A program made the position numbers and the translations under genes. A stretch of DNA of 33,118 nucleotides from an uncultured Bacteroidales bacterium (GTDB taxonomy: Bacteria > Bacteroidota > Bacteroidia > Bacteroidales > UBA932), in assembly GCA_946625485.1 (NCBI GenBank), contig CAMOTB010000013.1, positions 1 to 33,118 on the forward strand, written 5' to 3'. The notes under the pieces were generated by a model. That model was not told where the DNA came from. It did not search any database and worked only from the letters and a program-made list of their open reading frames with translations. Below are positions 1 to 7,211 of the stretch, one piece after another. Positions within the stretch are counted from its first letter, which is position 1; each line of letters opens with the position of its first letter.

Positions 1-68
1 TCGATGTAGGGCTTCATGGCCTTGTAGTCGGAGTGGCCGGTCCATTTCATCACGACGTTTGGGGTGAG
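1..68 (-). pseudogene. C-terminal fragment of a tyrosine recombinase (integrase)
   Basis: On the minus strand the frame reads LTPNVVMKWTGHSDYKAMKP followed by YID and leaves the window at base 1. Tyrosine recombinases of Bacteroidota mobile elements end with this kind of block: the TGH histidine of the R-H-R-H-Y set, then the catalytic tyrosine in PYID. A TGA stop lies immediately upstream in frame at 69-71, and nothing upstream within the window resembles the rest of an integrase. The catalytic domain has therefore been cut off at about base 66. The gene is either a decayed remnant or was truncated by a rearrangement whose junction is here. What lies to the left of base 1 cannot be seen. Confidence 0.75.
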
Positions 69-126
69 TCAAACGCCCCTCCCGGTGCCATCAAAGCCCA
101 AATCCGCCCTCAGCTCCGCGCCTGGG

Positions 127-292
127 CAAATCTCGTCCATGCCACTCATTCCCCGTCTTCCAAGTCCACCTTTCGTCCACGAAAGGAAAAAAAGCACTGC
201 TATTTGCCTCTCGTCGCAAGTTTATATGCAATGAACCCCAAATCTCGTCCACGAAAGGAATACAGACACCCATTCTTTCCTTTCGTGGCGAG
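127..292. repeat. Short palindromic repeats in a 340-base non-coding stretch
   Basis: Bases 69-409 contain no convincing gene. Within them the 14-mer CGTCCACGAAAGGA occurs at 174-187 and 246-259. CAAATCTCGTCCA occurs at 127-139 and 239-251. TCCTTTCGTGG at 278-288 is the reverse complement of CCACGAAAGGA at 249-259, giving an 11-base inverted repeat with an 18-base loop. TTTCGTCCACGAAA at 171-184 is itself a near-perfect palindrome. The copies are unevenly spaced, so this is neither a tandem array nor a CRISPR. It may be a dispersed intergenic repeat family or the end of the element that carried the integrase remnant. Confidence 0.55.
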
Positions 293-409
293 TCACAACG
301 TGGAGAATCCGCTGTAAAGAAACCCCCTCATTCCGCACCTAAGTAACCCCCTTTATCTTTTCGGTCATTTCGTGCAAGATTGTCCGGATTATGGATTATA
401 ATTGTTGCT

Positions 410-1000
410 ATGAAAAAATTGATATTACTTGCGGCCTCGCTAATTATTACAGTCATGGTCCCCTTGAGGGCTCAGACCCTGGCTGATGATGCCAAAGTGT
501 GGGCCGATGGATGGAAGTACGCTTTTTCGGCTGAGGGCCGGCAGGCGTGGAAGCCGGAGTTTACCGCCCGTGTGTATGGAGGATTTGTGACCGGAGGGCC
601 GGCTGTCACAGGCGGCGTAAGGATAGACGACAAACGCACTTTTGGCTTGATGGTATGGCAGGGGGAGACCTGGATTGATGCTGCCCCTGCCAGTGTCTAT
701 AGCATTTCCACGGGTCTGTATATGCGCCGGTATTTCCATCTTGGGAAGAAAGACGTCGTAGCGCTTTATAGTGATGTCGCCATTGGCGCGGGCTATGTTT
801 ACAAGGTGAACGGCGGGTATCGGATTAACAGTGAGACCGGAGAAACCGTCAGGATTATAGACTACAGCAAAGGTGATGTTCTTTTTGCCGCCACGTGGCA
901 ACCCGGCATAAGATTCCGTTTTTGGAGGAATCTTCACTTATTCTTAGGACCGACCCTGTCGACGAATACGGTCGGGCTCCATCTTGGAGTAGGATTCTAG
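410..1000 (+). CDS. Small exported outer-membrane barrel-like protein, unknown function
   Basis: A 196-residue protein. I chose the ATG at 410 because it begins a clean Sec signal peptide (MKKLILLAASLIITVMVPLRAQ). The frame can be extended upstream only to a TTG at 380. After cleavage the chain is rich in alternating polar and hydrophobic strands with many Gly, Tyr and Trp residues (GGVRIDDKRTFGLMVW, YMRRYFHLGKKDVVALYSDV, GVGF at the very end). It finishes in phenylalanine, as many outer-membrane beta barrels do. It would fit an eight-stranded barrel in the outer membrane. I recognise no named family. It faces the broken phosphoesterase gene tail to tail, with 15 bases between the stops, and has no operon partner. 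The barrel assignment is inference from composition and the C-terminal residue. Confidence 0.7.
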   Translation: MKKLILLAASLIITVMVPLRAQTLADDAKVWADGWKYAFSAEGRQAWKPEFTARVYGGFVTGGPAVTGGVRIDDKRTFGLMVWQGETWIDAAPASVYSISTGLYMRRYFHLGKKDVVALYSDVAIGAGYVYKVNGGYRINSETGETVRIIDYSKGDVLFAATWQPGIRFRFWRNLHLFLGPTLSTNTVGLHLGVGF

Positions 1001-1015
1001 CGAGCGAATGGCTGA

Positions 1016-1961
1016 TTACTTCGCTGAAATGGTCTTTTCGACTTCCAGTTTCCCTTTGGGATTGAAAGAGCGCAGAGTGATGTAGCCATGGGAGTAGGTA
1101 AAATCCAGCCTGCGCGCTTCGTTGTTTACGATGATCGGGAAGTCATTGCCCATGGTGCCGGGCTCACAGTACATGGCGGTGTGGAGGTCCGCGCCAATCA
1201 TCAGGTCGATGCCCGCCTTGTTCAGAAGCGGAACGAAATGCACGTTCAGCCAGCGATGGAGGAGTTTCTTTGTTTTGTCCGGATCGTCGATCATTGGCAC
1301 GTGAAGCAGGCACACTTTAATGGGCGCTTTCCGGAACCACGGCTCCTTCAGTGCCTTCTTGGCCCATTCGATCTGCTCGAAGAGGTAATCCTCATACACC
1401 TCTGAGCCGCAGTAGAGGATGGAACGGCTCCTTCCCGTCTCGCCCGCATCCAAGACGATGCAGGCCACGGGGCCATGGCGGAAGGTGTAATAGAACGGAG
1501 CGGGATCGGAGTTCGGAAATACGTCGGCCATCAACTCTACATTATTGCCCCGGCCTTCGTGGTTCCCGCGTCCGAACAAGACCGGAATCCCGGCGGGCAG
1601 GTTTCCCAATGGATCGATCTCGAGATGAACGAACTCGTCCAGTTCATGGTTGGCCGCCGACGCGATGTCGCCGTTCAGGAACAGGACGTCTGTCGATGCG
1701 GAATCCACCTGGGAGGCCAGGTCTTCGTACCACTGGATCCGGTTATGGACATCGTTGAATACGGAAAAACGGCACTCGGGTGCCTTTGGGTCAAAGGTGC
1801 GGACCTGATGCCAGTCTCCTTTATAGAGGTCCCCGAACCTGGGGTCGCGTGCATTGGAATCATCTGCCAGGTTCTGCCCGCAGACGCGATAGCTGAGCAC
1901 CTCCCCCGGCCAGGGCATTCAGACAGAGCGTTACGCTCAGGAAGAATAAGATGACTCTCAT
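1016..1961 (-). pseudogene. Metallophosphoesterase with frameshifted, deleted N-terminus
   Basis: The body (from ATG 1918 down to 1016, 300 residues) has the calcineurin-like metallophosphoesterase metal motifs in order: NDVH (about 55-58), NGD (82-84), GNHE (118-121), a histidine in LLHVP (about 200) and GADLH (about 243-247). An ATG at 1961 starts a good signal peptide (MRVILFFLSVTLCLNALAG), but in another frame. That frame ends at a TGA at about 1860, and the two frames meet in the run CCGGGGGAGG near 1903-1912. The body begins PGEVLSYRVCGQ, which resembles the last strand of the fibronectin-like domain that usually precedes the catalytic domain. Roughly a whole N-terminal domain therefore seems to be missing. 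I infer an internal deletion with an out-of-frame junction. A start at 1918 would give a cytoplasmic protein with an intact catalytic core. Confidence 0.65.
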
Positions 1962-1977
1962 ACGCAGTCGCTTTTTG

Positions 1978-2010
1978 CAAAGTTAAACAATTGTTGATGT
2001 AATCAGAAAA
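1978..2010 (-). promoter_or_regulatory. Candidate Bacteroidota promoter for the phosphoesterase
   Basis: On the minus strand TAACTTTG (1985-1978) matches the -7 box TAnnTTTG. A T-rich TTTTC lies about 19 bases upstream (near 2005-2010). It is 17 bases upstream of the ATG at 1961. It faces the promoter of the alpha-galactosidase-like gene, with the palindrome AACAATTGTT (1986-1995) between them. Confidence 0.45.
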
Positions 2011-2023
2011 TGCACTATCTTTG
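1994..2023 (+). promoter_or_regulatory. Bacteroidota promoter for the GH-D glycosidase
   Basis: TTG at 1994-1996, a 19-base spacer and TATCTTTG at 2016-2023 match the Bacteroidota sigma-ABfr promoter (TTTG, 19-21 bases, TAnnTTTG). The start codon follows about 28 bases after the -7 box. The CARACCRG operator found at three other promoters of this locus is absent here. Confidence 0.65.
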
Positions 2024-2051
2024 ATGTCCACAACCAAAAACTTTGACTATT

Positions 2052-4283
2052 GTGACAACACGTAGAAAATTCATCAAGGACTTCACTCTCGGGACAATCG
2101 CATTATCTTCATCCGGGACGATTCATGCCTTTCCCTCAAAGAGTAACGGTGTACAGGACTCTCAAAACCGGACGGAATGTACATCTGGCGGATCCGCGGA
2201 TTGTGCCTTCGACGAAGATCTGTCCAGGCTGTGCATCACGGCTCCGTCATTCAAGATAGACGCCCGGTTATCATTTGTTTCAAATGGTGTGAACTGGACC
2301 CTGTCCAAATCACGGGACGGGGTCCCCGACAGGTTCTCCATCGTGGATCCATCCGGGAACGTACAGGGATATTGGGTCGTCAATTCAGAAGGGAAGCGTC
2401 TTGATATTCTCTTTTTTCATCGCTCGGCTCAGAATTTTGAAGGTGTTTTTTCGCTGGAAGGAAAAGTCACATTCAAAAAAGATGCATTTGCCTGCCGGGC
2501 GCATGCAGATGAAAACGAACGGGTGCTCAACCTTTCGAACGGAATCGTGGACAACCGTCATAATGACAGCATTTTTGCCCTTCAGGAAGACATCCTTCTT
2601 TCTTTTTCTGCCGCAGAACTGGAGATTCTGAGCGAAAAGGATGGTTCGTTCAGTCTCAGAATGTCCGGGCGCATCCATTCGTCCGCAGAATCCACGTTTT
2701 CCATAACCCAGACCAATGACTGGTTCAAGAACCGGTACATGCCTTATTATAAGGCCATTTCCCTGAAGCCGGAACATAAGGTCCCGACAGGATGGATGTC
2801 TTGGAACACCTATTTCGACACTGCGACAGCGGAAGACAATCTGTCTGAAGCACGGATAGGTAAGAAATATCTCCAGCCTTTCGGATGTGATATCTGGCAT
2901 ATCGAGTCATGGCAGGGAAACTCGGACAAGCTTCCGGTTTCCGGTTTCTATAACATGAACCTGGAAGTCAACGAGAAGCAGTTTCCCAAGGGGATGAAAC
3001 AACTCGCGGACGATATCCGGGCGCTTGGATTCATCCCCGGCATCTGGATCGCTCCGTTCGGGACGGGAAGTGTCGAGTTTTACAATGAGCACAAGAACTG
3101 GTTCCTCCACGACAAAGAAGGGAAGCCGATCCCCTCCTGGAACGGACGATATACGCTCGACCCGACGGTCCCGGAGGCCCGCGAGCACATAAAGATAATA
3201 CATCGGACCGCGGCGCAGGAGTGGGGGTACAGGTACTTTAAGATTGACGGGATGTCCGGCCGCAGTCACAATTACTGCGCCCATTTATATGAAAGGCCCG
3301 AGATCAGGGCTTGTTTCCACGACCCCGGCTGCCCGAACCCTTTTGAACTATGCGTCAAGGCGATACGTGAAGGAATAGGGGAGGATAGTTATCTTCTGGC
3401 ATGCCAGGGACATAGTACGGGCCCGGAGTCCACATATGCCGACGCCTCCCGTCTTGGGGCGGATATCGTCCACCCCAACAAGCCCGTTGTCTGGCCTAAT
3501 GTCATGAACCAGGCCCGCTGCTTCCTGAATCAGTCTTTCGCCCATAATATCACGATGATCTGCGATCCGGATACTTTGCTTGTGAAGGATCTCCCGATGG
3601 AGGAAGCCCGGGTTTCTGCGACCATCATCGCCCTCCCGGGCCAGCTGACGTTCTTCGGAGACAAGCTTGCCGGCTTGGATATGGACAAAATGAAAATACT
3701 CCAGCAGACGCTTCCTGCCATCAGGGTCCGTCCGGCGAGCCTATATCCTTATTTTGATATGCTTCCGGTGTGGAACCTGAGTGTCAACAATTCGAAGATG
3801 CCGGAGTATCAAGTCGTTGCCCTGTTCAATTGGACAGACAAGGAATCCGTGATTTCTGTGACAACGGAAGAACTTGGCATCGATTCTGCGCCAAGGGATA
3901 CCTACGAATTCTGGACCGGCGTTGCCGGGAGCATGGAGGATGGCGTGTTGCAGGCTCCGGTTCCCGCTCATGGGGTCAGGGTCTTCTCCCTCCACCAAAA
4001 ACAGGAGTATCCGCAATGGATAGGAAGTGACCGGCACATTTCGATGAACGCCCTTGAGATTTCCGATTACCGGTGGGAAGGAAATTCGCTCTCAATGAAT
4101 GTCGACCTGGTCGGCGGATTCCCGATGACCCAGCATTTCAGGATCCCCGAGCATGTTCAACTGAACAGAGTACGGTGCCCGGGTGCAAAAATTGAGAAGA
4201 CAATCCACGACGGACACCTGTCTGTCACCTTGTTCAGTCAAACGACCCGGAGTGTAAGGCTCGAATTGTTATTCCGGGTTTGA
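2052..4283 (+). CDS. Alpha-galactosidase-like glycosidase (clan GH-D, GH36/GH27 type), Tat signal
   Basis: A 743-residue exported glycoside hydrolase. I prefer the GTG at 2052 (MTTRRKFIKDF) to the in-frame TTG at 2043, because it gives a normal twin-arginine leader (RRKFIK, then a hydrophobic stretch ending near HAFP). An N-terminal beta-sandwich (about 50-240) precedes a TIM barrel that opens with VPTGWMSWNTYF. Clan GH-D signatures follow: YFKIDG with the likely nucleophile Asp399, and RLGADIV with the likely acid Asp471. A C-terminal beta domain (about 580-743) ends the protein. The family hydrolyses alpha-galactosides with retention; the exact linkage is not readable here. The gene stands alone behind its own promoter. 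The 109 bases after its stop hold the operator of the next operon, so the two are probably transcribed separately. Confidence 0.8.
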   Translation: MTTRRKFIKDFTLGTIALSSSGTIHAFPSKSNGVQDSQNRTECTSGGSADCAFDEDLSRLCITAPSFKIDARLSFVSNGVNWTLSKSRDGVPDRFSIVDPSGNVQGYWVVNSEGKRLDILFFHRSAQNFEGVFSLEGKVTFKKDAFACRAHADENERVLNLSNGIVDNRHNDSIFALQEDILLSFSAAELEILSEKDGSFSLRMSGRIHSSAESTFSITQTNDWFKNRYMPYYKAISLKPEHKVPTGWMSWNTYFDTATAEDNLSEARIGKKYLQPFGCDIWHIESWQGNSDKLPVSGFYNMNLEVNEKQFPKGMKQLADDIRALGFIPGIWIAPFGTGSVEFYNEHKNWFLHDKEGKPIPSWNGRYTLDPTVPEAREHIKIIHRTAAQEWGYRYFKIDGMSGRSHNYCAHLYERPEIRACFHDPGCPNPFELCVKAIREGIGEDSYLLACQGHSTGPESTYADASRLGADIVHPNKPVVWPNVMNQARCFLNQSFAHNITMICDPDTLLVKDLPMEEARVSATIIALPGQLTFFGDKLAGLDMDKMKILQQTLPAIRVRPASLYPYFDMLPVWNLSVNNSKMPEYQVVALFNWTDKESVISVTTEELGIDSAPRDTYEFWTGVAGSMEDGVLQAPVPAHGVRVFSLHQKQEYPQWIGSDRHISMNALEISDYRWEGNSLSMNVDLVGGFPMTQHFRIPEHVQLNRVRCPGAKIEKTIHDGHLSVTLFSQTTRSVRLELLFRV

Positions 4284-4298
4284 CCGGAACTCTCCCAC

Positions 4299-4367
4299 AA
4301 ACAGGTATGTAAATGCGGGAATAAATCAGACCAGCTCAAACCAGCGATGGGTTTCTTGGTATCTTTG
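4299..4367 (+). promoter_or_regulatory. Composite operator and promoter, copy 1 (activase operon)
   Basis: AAACAGGT at 4299-4306 is followed exactly 28 bases on by CAGACCAG-CT-CAAACCAG (4327-4344), a direct repeat with 10-base period. Fifteen bases later comes the -7 box TATCTTTG (4360-4367). The start codon is at 4393. The second half-site occupies the place where a -33 TTTG would be, and no -33 box is visible. This favours an activator that replaces -33 contacts, although occlusion by a repressor is also possible. The same layout appears at 12987-13054 and 13103-13171. Confidence 0.8.
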
Positions 4368-4392
4368 TTTAAAGACACTGAGAACAAAGGCT

Positions 4393-5145
4393 ATGCGCTT
4401 CGGGATTGTATTCAGCATTGAGGAATTTGCCATCAACGACGGACCCGGCATCCGAAGCATGGTTTTCCTGAAAGGATGTCCGCTTCGCTGTGCGTGGTGC
4501 CACAATCCGGAGGGCTGGGTCCCGGAACCTCAGTGGTTGGAGAAGAAAGGGAGGAAGGAGCTGTGCGGCTATCGGATCGGCGCCGATGAGCTGGCCCGTA
4601 AGCTGCTCAGGGATAAGGACTTATACCGCGACAGCGGCGGAGGCGTCACTTTCAGCGGAGGGGAACCGCTCATGCAGGCCCCTTTCCTGTGCGAAGTGAT
4701 GGATCTTCTCCCCGGAGTGCACAAAACGGTGGAAACCAGCGGCTACGCATCGGCCGAAGCTTTCAGGGAAGTGCTGCGGAAGGCCGACCTCATGCTCTTT
4801 GACGTAAAACTGGTGGATCCGGCCCGGCACAGGCGCTATACCGGAGTGGACAATGTCCGGATCCTGGAAAACCTGGAAACACTGAAGGCCTTCGGCAAAC
4901 CTTTCGTGGCCCGCATCCCCCTGATTCCGGGGGTGAACGACACGGTGGAGAACATGGAAGCGACGGCCCGCCTTCTCCAGGGCGCAGAGGGCCTGCAGAG
5001 GGTAGAACTGCTCCGTTACCACAAAACCGCAGGAGCCAAATACCCGATGGTGGGCCTGCCGTACAACCCGCCCTTTGACGAGCAAAAAGAACCTGAAATC
5101 CATGATATGTTCACGGGAAAAGGCATTCAATTATTGGTACTATGA
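4393..5145 (+). CDS. Glycyl radical enzyme activating enzyme (radical SAM)
   Basis: A 250-residue radical SAM protein that would install the glycyl radical on the next gene product. The cluster motif is CPLRCAWC (Cys29, Cys33, Cys36, spacing CX3CX2C). It is preceded by the typical DGPGIRSMVFLKG and followed by the SAM-binding block TFSGGEP. The length matches pyruvate formate-lyase activase. The stretch between CHNPEG and the GGEP block is short and lacks the paired CxxCxxC ferredoxin insert of the activases of most glycyl radical dehydratases. It is the first gene of an operon. Its TGA overlaps the ATG of the glycyl radical enzyme by four bases, which indicates translational coupling. Transcription should start from the composite operator just upstream. 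The activase role is secure from sequence and pairing. Confidence 0.93.
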   Translation: MRFGIVFSIEEFAINDGPGIRSMVFLKGCPLRCAWCHNPEGWVPEPQWLEKKGRKELCGYRIGADELARKLLRDKDLYRDSGGGVTFSGGEPLMQAPFLCEVMDLLPGVHKTVETSGYASAEAFREVLRKADLMLFDVKLVDPARHRRYTGVDNVRILENLETLKAFGKPFVARIPLIPGVNDTVENMEATARLLQGAEGLQRVELLRYHKTAGAKYPMVGLPYNPPFDEQKEPEIHDMFTGKGIQLLVL

Positions 5146-7211
5146 TTGAAAGAATAGAGCTACTGAAAGCCTTTATCTGGAACCGGAAGCACCACGCCTT
5201 CCGCACTACTCCGGAAAAGCTGGGGCTGGACAAGTTGTGCGAAAGCTTCAAGGCTGGAGGCATCCATCCGCAGGAACGCAGCGCGCATATGCTGAAGGCT
5301 ATGCTGGAGGCCGAAAGACCCATCATCCTGGAGGGGGAAACCATCGTGGCGACCCGAACCATCACCCGTGTCCCTTCCGTCTTTACGGAAGACGAGTGGG
5401 ACGAGATCAAAAAGCACCACACCCTCCACGAGCGCGGCACCCTCTCCAATCTATCGGCCGACTATGAAGGTATCCTCCGCGACGGCCTTGGCCTGAGGAA
5501 GCAACAGGTGGAAAAACGCGCTGGAGACAAAGGCCTCACGGAAGACCAGAAGCGCTTCCTGGCATCGGCCATGGAAAGCATCGAGGCCGTACAGGCGTTC
5601 ATCTTCAAATACCAGCGCTGCGCGGAATCGTCCGGCTTGAAGACCGTGGCGGACGATCTCGCGCACATCCGCGAGAAGGCCCCCGAGACCCTGCACCAGG
5701 CCCTCCAGCTGCTTAGGATCGTGCATTTCGCTCTTTGGGAAAGCGACTGCTACCACAATACCCTGGGCCGCTTCGACCAGTATGTCTATCCTTATTATAA
5801 GGCCGACAAGGAGGCTGGCCGCCTCACCGATGACGAGGCCTTCGACCTCGTCGAGGAGTTCTTCCTTACCTGCAACAAGGACAGCGACCTTTACATCGGC
5901 ATGCAGCAAGGAGACAACGGCCAGAGCATCGTGCTGGGCGGACGTAACCAGAAGGGTGAATATCTCTTCAACGAGGTGTCCGAAATGTGCCTGAGAGCCA
6001 GCTACGAGCTCAATCTCATAGACCCCAAGATCAACCTCCGTTGTGACGCCCAAACCCCGCTGGAGGTGTACAAGATGGGCGCCAGGCTTACCAAGCGCGG
6101 CTTAGGTTTCCCCCAGTATGACAACGACGATGTGGTGATTCCCGGCCTTCTGAAACTGGGATATAGCCCGGAGGATGCTTACAATTACGTGGTGGCCGCC
6201 TGCTGGGAGTTCATCGTGCCCAAAAACGGCATGGAGATCGTCAACATAGACGCCCTCTCTTTCGCCGGTGTGGTATCGGACGCCCTGGAACACCTGGGAG
6301 AGTATCCCACCTACGAAGCATTCTACGCCTATGTAGACAGTCGGATCAAAGCCGAATGCGACCGCATCACCAAGGCACACGACAATCTCTACATCGTGCC
6401 GGCTCCCTGGATGTCCATGCTCATGGGCGGTACCATCGAACGCGCACAGGACATCACCCTGGGCGGCAACTCCAACAACTACGGCGTGCACGGCACCGGC
6501 CTGTCCACCGCCGCCGATTCCCTGGCGGTGATCAAGAAGTACTACTATGAGGAGAAATCCATTCCTTTGGATGAACTCATGGATGCCCTTCACAACAACT
6601 TCAAAGGCCACGAGTCCCTGCAGGAGAAACTTCGCAACGAAGCGCCCAAGATGGGCCTTGACCAGGAGGAACCGGATGCCATCGGCGGGGCCCTGCTGGC
6701 CTCCTTCGCCCAAGGCCTGAGCGGCAAGCGCAACGAGCGCGGCGGTATCTGGCGCGCCGGCACCGGCACGGCCATGTACTATATCTTCCACGCCAAGGAC
6801 CTTCCGGCCACTCCGGACGGCCGCAGCGCCGGGGAGGTGATTCCTGCCAACTTCACGCCCAGCATGTTCCTGCGTCAGCAGGGTCCTGTTTCCGTGATGC
6901 GCTCTTTCTCCAAACAGCACCTGGAAGACACCATCAACGGCGGTCCGCTTACCATAGAGTTGGACCAAAGCATCTTCCGCAACGAAGAAACCATTGAGAA
7001 ACTGGCCATGCTCATCCGCAATTACATGCGTCTGGGCGGTCACCAGCTGCAGCTGAACACCTTGAACCGCGAAACCCTCCTGGATGCCAAGAAGCATCCG
7101 GAGCGGCACCGCGACCTGATCGTCCGTGTGTGGGGCTGGAGCGGTTACTTCGTAGAACTGGACGAATGTTATCAGGATCATATCATCGAACGAATCAAAT
7201 ATCAGCTGTGA
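5142..7211 (+). CDS. Glycyl radical enzyme of unknown substrate, compact type
   Basis: A 689-residue protein of the pyruvate formate-lyase superfamily, shorter than most members (about 760-850). The thiyl-radical site reads AACWEF, with Cys354 and Glu356. This C-x-E arrangement occurs in dehydratases and C-X lyases, whereas pyruvate formate-lyase has two adjacent cysteines. The C-terminal radical loop reads RVWGWSGYF, with Gly665 as the radical residue. The usual fingerprint is RV(S/A/C)GY, so both neighbours of the glycine are tryptophan here. It acts in the cytosol under anoxic conditions. It is coupled by 4-base overlaps to its activase upstream and to a sugar/H+ symporter and aldose 1-epimerase downstream. 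No sugar kinase or isomerase is present. I infer that a monosaccharide or a close derivative is the substrate. The reaction (dehydration, elimination or C-C cleavage) cannot be told from sequence. Confidence 0.88.
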   Translation: MIERIELLKAFIWNRKHHAFRTTPEKLGLDKLCESFKAGGIHPQERSAHMLKAMLEAERPIILEGETIVATRTITRVPSVFTEDEWDEIKKHHTLHERGTLSNLSADYEGILRDGLGLRKQQVEKRAGDKGLTEDQKRFLASAMESIEAVQAFIFKYQRCAESSGLKTVADDLAHIREKAPETLHQALQLLRIVHFALWESDCYHNTLGRFDQYVYPYYKADKEAGRLTDDEAFDLVEEFFLTCNKDSDLYIGMQQGDNGQSIVLGGRNQKGEYLFNEVSEMCLRASYELNLIDPKINLRCDAQTPLEVYKMGARLTKRGLGFPQYDNDDVVIPGLLKLGYSPEDAYNYVVAACWEFIVPKNGMEIVNIDALSFAGVVSDALEHLGEYPTYEAFYAYVDSRIKAECDRITKAHDNLYIVPAPWMSMLMGGTIERAQDITLGGNSNNYGVHGTGLSTAADSLAVIKKYYYEEKSIPLDELMDALHNNFKGHESLQEKLRNEAPKMGLDQEEPDAIGGALLASFAQGLSGKRNERGGIWRAGTGTAMYYIFHAKDLPATPDGRSAGEVIPANFTPSMFLRQQGPVSVMRSFSKQHLEDTINGGPLTIELDQSIFRNEETIEKLAMLIRNYMRLGGHQLQLNTLNRETLLDAKKHPERHRDLIVRVWGWSGYFVELDECYQDHIIERIKYQL

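Noticed and set aside
1003..1025. Hairpin AGCGAA / TTCGCT between the barrel gene and the phosphoesterase gene as a terminator.
   Set aside because: The stem is only six bases and lacks a T-run on either side.
1986..2030. A fourth copy of the composite operator at the GH-D glycosidase promoter.
   Set aside because: Only a short ATCAGA resemblance is present; neither the CARACCRG repeat nor AAACAGGT with correct spacing occurs.
5142..7211. Pyruvate formate-lyase proper.
   Set aside because: The site has a single Cys in ACWE instead of two adjacent cysteines, and the sugar operon context does not fit central fermentation.
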